Origin: Pseudomonas sp. ISL-84
Lineage (GTDB): Bacteria; Bacillota; Bacilli; Bacillales; Cytobacillaceae
NCBI GenBank assembly: GCA_018613035.1
Contig: JAGGRA010000019.1
Coordinates: 31,588-95,587, forward strand
Length of the DNA stretch: 64,000 bases
Reading direction: 5' to 3'
Of the stretch, positions 59,384 through 64,000 are shown piece after piece (the first letter of the stretch is position 1; each line of letters begins with the position of its first letter). The translations under genes were made by a program, and so were the position numbers. Under the pieces are notes generated by a model. It was not told the DNA's origin and did no database searches. It worked only from the letters and a program-made list of their open reading frames with translations.

Positions 59384-59895
59384 GAAGATTTCTTCTTCCT
59401 CTCATACTCCTGGGCTTATTTATTGGTGAAAGCATATTCGTTCAATTAACCCCGCCTGAGCTGTTTGGCAGCGGCAAAATTGCCGTTCCGCGTTTTCTGA
59501 TTGCCAGTTTGCTGTTTTTGACCATTTACGGTTCAAAAAAGCACGGTGTCATATACGGGCTTTTATTCGGCTTGCTTTTCGATATCGTTTATGTGGAAAT
59601 AATAGGTATTTATCTATTTCTGTTTCCTATCATTGCTTATATTATGACTAAACTGATGAAAATTCTTCAGACGAATATAGCCATGGCTTCCATAATAGTT
59701 CTCTTGGGGGTTGCCTTGCTTGAGGCCGGCTCCTACCAAATGAATTTTTTGATTCATCGTACAAACATGGACTTTGCAGCCTTCTTATCGTCCCGCCTTG
59801 TGCCTACACTTATTTTGAATCTGATTTTTATTATCCTTGCTGCCTATCCATTCAAAAGATTATTTGAAAAATATGCAGATAGCTTAAATGAGTAG
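59380..59895 (+). CDS. mreD: Rod-shape-determining protein MreD
   Basis: A 171-residue integral membrane protein with about five helices, third member of the elongasome set. FLLPLILLGLFIGESIFVQL and YGLLFGLLFDIVYVEIIGIYLFLFPIIAY are typical. The start is GTG at 59380, overlapping the mreC stop (GTGA), with AGGAGG just before it. Confidence 0.94.
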   Translation: MRRFLLPLILLGLFIGESIFVQLTPPELFGSGKIAVPRFLIASLLFLTIYGSKKHGVIYGLLFGLLFDIVYVEIIGIYLFLFPIIAYIMTKLMKILQTNIAMASIIVLLGVALLEAGSYQMNFLIHRTNMDFAAFLSSRLVPTLILNLIFIILAAYPFKRLFEKYADSLNE

Positions 59896-59944
59896 TGTAG
59901 GGGAATAGGAAACATGTGTACCATTCAATATCAATATTATTGCG

Positions 59945-59975
59945 AAAAGAAACCGGCTGAACCCGGTTTCTTTTA
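59945..59975 (+). terminator. Terminator of mreBCD
   Basis: AAAAGAAACCGG pairs with CCGGTTTCTTTT over a 6-base loop. Confidence 0.85.
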
Positions 59976-59994
59976 AATGAATAATTTTAGGGAA

Positions 59995-60208
59995 GGCTCT
60001 TTCCAAAAAGTTTGTTTTTTTTAATAGATTTTGTAATTAAAAAACATTGATAAAAAAGGTTGGCTGATTGGTCTGTAAGCTGCGAGACTCTGGCTGGAGG
60101 AGTGTGACAGGTGAGAGCCCACAAGAGCTGCACGCTGAGCATCCTGGGTCGGAAATCAACCTCCCCTCACTGCTTGTTAAAAAAGCAGCTAAGTTTGCGA
60201 AAACAGCA
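59995..60208 (+). mobile_element. MITE-like repeat, copy 10 (mreD/minC)
   Basis: A 214-bp element from GGCTCTTTCCAAAAAGTTTG to TTTGCGAAAACAGCA. It is flanked by perfect direct repeats TTAGGGAA (59987-59994 and 60209-60216), a complex 8-mer unlikely by chance. The core is diverged (GGCTGGAGGAGTGTGACAGG, GAGAGCCCACAAG, GGAAATCAACC). Confidence 0.9.
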
Positions 60209-60297
60209 TTAGGGAAAAAGGATTTTAGAAGGTTTCTGTCGAATTCTACTTATTATGGGCTATTTAGGATAGGGATAATTGTCTTATTTATTTGTTT

Positions 60298-60531
60298 GGC
60301 TCTTTTCTAAAAGATTGTTGTTGCTAAATAGATTTTCGAATAAAACCATTAATAAATAAGGTTGGTTGATTGCAGCGTAAGGTGCGAGACTCCAGCGGGA
60401 CAGGTGAGACCCCACAGGTGCTTGCACCGAGGAGGCTCACCGCCCGCCCCGCGGAAAGAGAGCAACCTGGAGCGGAAATCAACCACTCCTCATTACTTGT
60501 TTAAAAAACAACAAAGTTCGCAAAAACAGCC
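60298..60531 (+). mobile_element. MITE-like repeat, copy 11 (mreD/minC)
   Basis: A 234-bp element from GGCTCTTTTCTAAAAGATTG to TTCGCAAAAACAGCC. It is flanked by perfect direct repeats ATTTGTTT (60290-60297 and 60532-60539). The core has GCGAGACTCCAGCGGGACAG, GAGACCCCACAGG, GAGGAGGCTCACCG and GGAGCGGAAATCAACC. It is the second element in this 750-base gap, 89 bases after copy 10 and in the same orientation. Confidence 0.92.
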
Positions 60532-60646
60532 ATTTGTTTAAAAAATTCAGCCCTAACTGACCTTAGTTCCTATTATCCGGGCTGCATGAAAATAGAGTGC
60601 AATAAACCACTTATGTGTTTCTTATCATTGAGGTGAACATCTTGAA

Positions 60647-61324
60647 ATGAAAAAAAACCAAAACGTTACAATCAAAGGGACAAAAGACGGGCTGACATTG
60701 CACCTCGATGATTCTTGCTCATACAGAGAACTGAAGAAAGAGCTTGACCTGAAGCTTTCAGAAAGTTCCAGGGCTGGGGAAGACCGGCTTATTTCGGTTA
60801 GAGTTCAAGTGGGCAATCGATATCTTACCAATGGACAGCAGGAAGAATTAAAGGAGTTAATCCGGCAAAAGAAAAATCTGATCGTTGAGTCCATAAGTTC
60901 CAATGTTATAACAAAAGATGAAGCTGAAAAACGAAAAGAGGAAAGTGAAATCGTATCAGTCGCAAGAATGATTCGATCTGGACAGGTATTAGAAGTTCCG
61001 GGAGATCTTCTGCTTGTTGGGGATGTAAACCCGGGGGGCACTGTAATGGCGGGAGGAAATATATTTATTATGGGCGCTTTAAAAGGAATTGCCCATGCAG
61101 GCTGCCATGGAAATAAGGAAGCGGTTGTGGTTGCTTCTCTTATGAAGCCTTCCCAATTAAGGATCAGTGACTGTATTAACAGGGCTCCTGACAAGGATCA
61201 AGACGAGGAAAAGAGAGAAATGGAATGTGCTTACATAGACGAAAATGAGCAAATTACAGTTGATAGATTACAGGTTTTAATGCATCTAAGACCAAATATT
61301 ACTAGATTGCAAGGGGGAAGCTAG
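60647..61324 (+). CDS. minC: Septum site-determining protein MinC
   Basis: A 225-residue inhibitor of FtsZ assembly. The N-terminal domain (about 1-100) starts [20 protein letters not shown], and the C-terminal beta-helix binds MinD and FtsZ ([49 protein letters not shown]). ATG 60647, with GAGGTGA upstream. minD follows after one base. Confidence 0.95.
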   Translation: MKKNQNVTIKGTKDGLTLHLDDSCSYRELKKELDLKLSESSRAGEDRLISVRVQVGNRYLTNGQQEELKELIRQKKNLIVESISSNVITKDEAEKRKEESEIVSVARMIRSGQVLEVPGDLLLVGDVNPGGTVMAGGNIFIMGALKGIAHAGCHGNKEAVVVASLMKPSQLRISDCINRAPDKDQDEEKREMECAYIDENEQITVDRLQVLMHLRPNITRLQGGS

Positions 61325-61325
61325 G

Positions 61326-62129
61326 ATGGGAGAAGCGATTGTCATTACGTCCGGTAAAGGCGGTGTAGGAAAAACGACTACTTCCGCAAATGTAGGTACG
61401 GCACTTGCCCTTCAGGGAAAAAGGGTTTGCCTGGTGGATACAGACATTGGCCTTCGTAACCTTGATGTTGTGATGGGGCTGGAGAACCGCATCATTTATG
61501 ATCTTGTTGATGTGGTTGAAGGCCGATGCAAGATTCATCAGGCACTTGTAAAAGATAAGCGGTTTGACGACTTGCTGTATTTGCTGCCAGCTGCACAAAC
61601 AAGCGATAAATCAGCCGTGAAGCCTGAGCAGATGAAGAAGCTGGTTGATGAGCTGAAGCAGGATTATGATTACATTGTAATCGATTGCCCAGCCGGAATT
61701 GAGCAGGGGTATAAAAATGCGGTTGCTGGTGCGGACAAGGCTATTGTTGTTACGACACCGGAAGTTTCGGCTGTCCGTGATGCAGACCGAATTATTGGAT
61801 TGCTTGAAAAAGAAGAAAATGTAGAAGCGCCAAAGCTGATTATAAACAGAATACGAAGCCATATGATGAAAAATGGCGATATGCTGGATGTAGATGAAAT
61901 TACAGCCCATCTATCGATTGATTTAATCGGTATTGTGGCAGATGATGATGAAGTGATCAAGGCTTCGAATCATGGCGAACCCATTGCTTTAAACCCTAAC
62001 AGCAAAGCATCAGTAGCATATCGAAATATTGCCCGCCGCATTCTTGGCGAATCGGTGCCGCTTCAGCCTCTTGAAGAGGAGAACAAGGGCGTCTTTTCAA
62101 AAATTAAAAAGTTTTTTGGCGTTAAATAA
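61326..62129 (+). CDS. minD: Septum site-determining ATPase MinD
   Basis: A 267-residue membrane ATPase that recruits MinC. The deviant Walker A is GKGGVGKTTTSANVG (residues 10-18 core), followed by VDTDIGLRNLDVVMGLENRI and DYIVIDCPAGIEQG. The C-terminal amphipathic helix VFSKIKKFFGVK is the membrane anchor. ATG follows AAGGGGGAAG. Confidence 0.97.
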   Translation: MGEAIVITSGKGGVGKTTTSANVGTALALQGKRVCLVDTDIGLRNLDVVMGLENRIIYDLVDVVEGRCKIHQALVKDKRFDDLLYLLPAAQTSDKSAVKPEQMKKLVDELKQDYDYIVIDCPAGIEQGYKNAVAGADKAIVVTTPEVSAVRDADRIIGLLEKEENVEAPKLIINRIRSHMMKNGDMLDVDEITAHLSIDLIGIVADDDEVIKASNHGEPIALNPNSKASVAYRNIARRILGESVPLQPLEEENKGVFSKIKKFFGVK

Positions 62130-62146
62130 TGAATACTGGCAGCAAA

Positions 62147-62180
62147 CAACCGGGGAGAGTTCCCCGGTTTATTTTTTTTA
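62147..62180 (+). terminator. Terminator of minCD
   Basis: AACCGGGGA-GAG-TTCCCCGGTT is followed by a long T run. Confidence 0.92.
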
Positions 62181-62199
62181 TATCTATTCCTTCCGTGAG

Positions 62200-62228
62200 T
62201 CATACTCTTTTTGGACAACTCATAAACT
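62200..62228 (+). promoter_or_regulatory. Sigma-E promoter of spoIVFA-spoIVFB
   Basis: TCATACT, a 14-base spacer, then CATAAACT. It matches the sigma-E consensus KMATATT / CATACAMT at 6 of 7 and 7 of 8 positions, about 35 bases before the start codon. The spoIVF operon is sigma-E-dependent in B. subtilis. Confidence 0.75.
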
Positions 62229-62266
62229 TGTACAAATAGAGTTATTAAGGAAATGGTGGGGATCTC

Positions 62267-63043
62267 ATGAATTCAAGAGCGGATGAAATTCGCAAAAGAA
62301 TTGCACGGAGGAAAAAAGAGAATGAAAGGCTGTCCAAGAAGGCAGATTCACATCTTCTTTGGACAGAGGATGAGGAACGCTACGGGTTTAATAAGCTTCC
62401 TTCTTATGACACAAAAATGGGAGAAGGAGACCACCCTTTATTTCGAAAAGAGTTATTTCTGTTTAAACTGCTTGCTTCAGCCTGTATTTTTTTACTTGCA
62501 GCGATTCTCTTTAAAAACGAGACGGCAAGGCTTAATCCTGCAAGGGATTTTGTGATGGCTTCCATGGAAAAGGATTTTCAATTCGCTGCTGTTTCAGGCT
62601 GGTATGAAGACCAGTTTGGTAAGCCGCTTGCATTCCTTCCGTTTTCAGACGGAAAAAAAGAGACCCAGAGCTCTTCTGCAGACAGTGATTATGCACTCCC
62701 TGCTTCTGCTAAAATTCTTGAAGACTTTAATGATAATGGCCAAAGGATTACAATTGAAACCGGAAAGGAAGCTTCCGTTGAGGCCATGAGCGAAGGTCTA
62801 GTAAGGTTTGCCGGGAAAAAAGACGGTTTCGGTAACACAGTTATTATTCAGCATGGTGATAAAAGCGAATCCTGGTATGGCAATTTAGCAGATATTAATG
62901 TAAATCCATATCAATATATTGAAAAAGGTACAGGATTAGGTACTGCGGGTAATACTGAAGATGGTGAAAAAGGCTCCTTTTATTTTGCTATTAAAAAAGG
63001 TGATGACTTTATAGATCCGATTCAGGTGATACCATTTGAATAA
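62267..63043 (+). CDS. spoIVFA: Stage IV sporulation protein FA
   Basis: A 258-residue regulator that holds the protease SpoIVFB inactive with BofA in the outer forespore membrane. A charged cytoplasmic N-terminus (ADEIRKRIARRKKENERLSKKAD) is followed by one membrane helix (LLASACIFLLAAILF, about residues 65-84) and an extracellular peptidase-M23-like domain (VEAMSEGLVRFAGKKDGFGNTVIIQHGDKSESWYGNLADINVNPYQYIEKGTGLGTAG). Metal ligands of true M23 enzymes are incomplete. ATG follows GGTGGGG. It overlaps spoIVFB by eight bases. Confidence 0.95.
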   Translation: MNSRADEIRKRIARRKKENERLSKKADSHLLWTEDEERYGFNKLPSYDTKMGEGDHPLFRKELFLFKLLASACIFLLAAILFKNETARLNPARDFVMASMEKDFQFAAVSGWYEDQFGKPLAFLPFSDGKKETQSSSADSDYALPASAKILEDFNDNGQRITIETGKEASVEAMSEGLVRFAGKKDGFGNTVIIQHGDKSESWYGNLADINVNPYQYIEKGTGLGTAGNTEDGEKGSFYFAIKKGDDFIDPIQVIPFE

Positions 63044-63902
63044 AATTCCAGAATTGATAAAGTATATTCATATCCATCCTTTGTTATGGGCGATTATTGG
63101 GTTGTCAGTGGCAACTGCCCATTTTATTGAACTATGTCTATTGCTGCTGATTATTTTCGTGCATGAGATGGGTCATGCCGCAGCTGCAGCCCTCTTTTCC
63201 TGGAGAATCAAAAGGATAGCCCTCTTGCCCTTTGGGGGTGTGGCGGAAATGGATGAGCATGGAAATAGGCCGCTTAAGGAAGAAATTATAGTAATAATTT
63301 CCGGGCCGCTTCAGCATATTTGGATGATGGGAGCGGCATTGCTTTTTTATCAGCTTACTTGGATGCCGCAAGAAATCTTTCAGCTGTTTATACAATTTAA
63401 TTTAATGATTTTGATATTCAATCTGCTTCCTGTCTGGCCTTTAGATGGCGGAAAGCTGATTTTTTTATGGATGTCACGTAACCGGGCATTTCCAGATGCC
63501 CACAGAAAAACATTGCTGATATCAGGAGCTGGTATATTTGGATTCATTATTTTTACTTTATTGACATCTCCTGTTAATCTGAATATGTGGGTGATCCTCG
63601 CTTTTTTGATGTTTTCGCTATACCATGAATGGAAGCAAAGCCGGTTTGTTTTTATTCGCTTTCTCCTTGAGAGATATTATGGGAAAAACAGCGATTTTCG
63701 GACATTAAAGCCCCTGGTTGTAAAAGAAGAAGAGTTGGTTATTCATGTTCTTGAAAGATTCCAGCGTGGATGTAAGCATCCAATCATAATTGAAAAAGAC
63801 GGGAAAGAAAAAGGTTCTTTAGATGAAAATGAGCTGCTGCATGCTTATTTTGCAGAAAAGGTACTAACAGCAAAAGTAGGGGACTTGCTGTATGTTTATT
63901 AA
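63036..63902 (+). CDS. spoIVFB: Pro-sigma-K processing protease SpoIVFB
   Basis: A 288-residue intramembrane zinc protease of the site-2 family that removes the pro-sequence of sigma-K. Zinc site HEMGH gives H43, E44 and H47, the same numbering as in B. subtilis, and the third ligand is the Asp of NLLPVWPLDGGK. There are about six membrane helices, then a C-terminal CBS-like domain (about 210-288). TTG start at 63036, within spoIVFA, with AGGTGAT upstream, so translation is coupled. Confidence 0.96.
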   Translation: MNKIPELIKYIHIHPLLWAIIGLSVATAHFIELCLLLLIIFVHEMGHAAAAALFSWRIKRIALLPFGGVAEMDEHGNRPLKEEIIVIISGPLQHIWMMGAALLFYQLTWMPQEIFQLFIQFNLMILIFNLLPVWPLDGGKLIFLWMSRNRAFPDAHRKTLLISGAGIFGFIIFTLLTSPVNLNMWVILAFLMFSLYHEWKQSRFVFIRFLLERYYGKNSDFRTLKPLVVKEEELVIHVLERFQRGCKHPIIIEKDGKEKGSLDENELLHAYFAEKVLTAKVGDLLYVY

Positions 63903-63917
63903 TGAGCATTTTTTTAA

Positions 63918-64000
63918 GGCTATTTTCTCATTGATTGTTGTTTTTGCTTTTGGATTCAGACCGTTGATTTCAGCACGGGGCATTTGCTTTCCGCGGGGAG
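63918..64000 (-). mobile_element. MITE-like repeat, copy 12 (cut by window end)
   Basis: Starts GGCTATTTTCTCATTGATTG, then GTTGATTTCAGCACGGGG and GCTTTCCGCGGGG, which is the inverse orientation of the family. It lies 15 bases after spoIVFB. The other end and any target duplication (left flank TTTTTTAA) are outside the window. Confidence 0.75.

Noticed and set aside
60068..60310. 80-codon open frame between mreD and minC
   Set aside because: It runs from inside one MITE through its target duplication to the next element, so it is an insertion artefact.

Overview
The window is chromosomal DNA of an endospore-forming member of the Bacillaceae. It has a low-to-moderate GC Firmicute composition, AGGAGG-type ribosome binding sites and frequent TTG/GTG starts. 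The sporulation and germination genes gerE, gerM, spoVID, ysxE, spoIIB, spoIVFA and spoIVFB are all present. Gene order follows the known Bacillus subtilis lysC-to-spoIVFB stretch almost gene for gene. Genus and species cannot be fixed from the sequence alone.

Layout: (1) 1-5.1 kb: 3' end of lysC, convergent yslB, and the succinate dehydrogenase operon sdhCAB. (2) 5.2-13.3 kb: a hotdog thioesterase (ysmA), gerE, a MarR regulator (ysmB), racE, an extra recQ helicase, then gerM-rph-xtp-ysnB. (3) 13.4-13.7 kb: a tRNA-Arg(TCT) gene preceded by a duplicated copy of its own 5' end. (4) 13.8-23.6 kb: branched-chain amino acid synthesis, ilvE, a leucine-type T-box leader, then ilvBNC-leuABCD. (5) 23.7-33.1 kb: ysoA, then protein quality control (tig, clpX, lonB, lonA, engB). 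(6) 33.2-36.6 kb: an inserted amino-acid ABC transporter with a near-perfect CodY box, and a ysxD-like membrane gene. (7) 36.8-43.1 kb: the haem operon hemAXCDBL. (8) 43.3-46.1 kb: spoVID, ysxE and a small convergent membrane gene. (9) 46.3-52.97 kb: T-box plus valS, folC, and a membrane GAF-GGDEF protein. (10) 53.6-64 kb: comC, spoIIB, maf, radC, mreBCD, minCD, spoIVFA and spoIVFB.

Functionally the window joins central metabolism (succinate dehydrogenase, Ilv/Leu, haem) with cell shape and division-site selection (MreBCD, MinCD), general proteolysis, and stage-specific spore functions. Promoter-like matches for sigma-F (lonB), sigma-E (spoVID, spoIVFA) and sigma-K (gerE) fit the known timing of those genes.

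The most notable unexplained structure is a family of non-coding, MITE-like elements of about 75-285 bp. They have terminal inverted repeats starting GGCT and, in four copies, perfect 8-bp target-site duplications (AATCACTA, AAAATAAA, TTAGGGAA, ATTTGTTT). At least eleven copies or fragments lie in intergenic gaps, some inside operons (leuB/leuC, the ABC transporter, valS leader). A second, unrelated dispersed repeat occurs between sdhC and sdhA and in three other gaps. Other points of interest are a foldable leader with a 29-codon ORF upstream of ysxE, the tRNA-Arg 5' duplication, and a strong terminator-like hairpin inside the leu operon. No CRISPR array, prophage, rRNA gene or transposase gene is visible.
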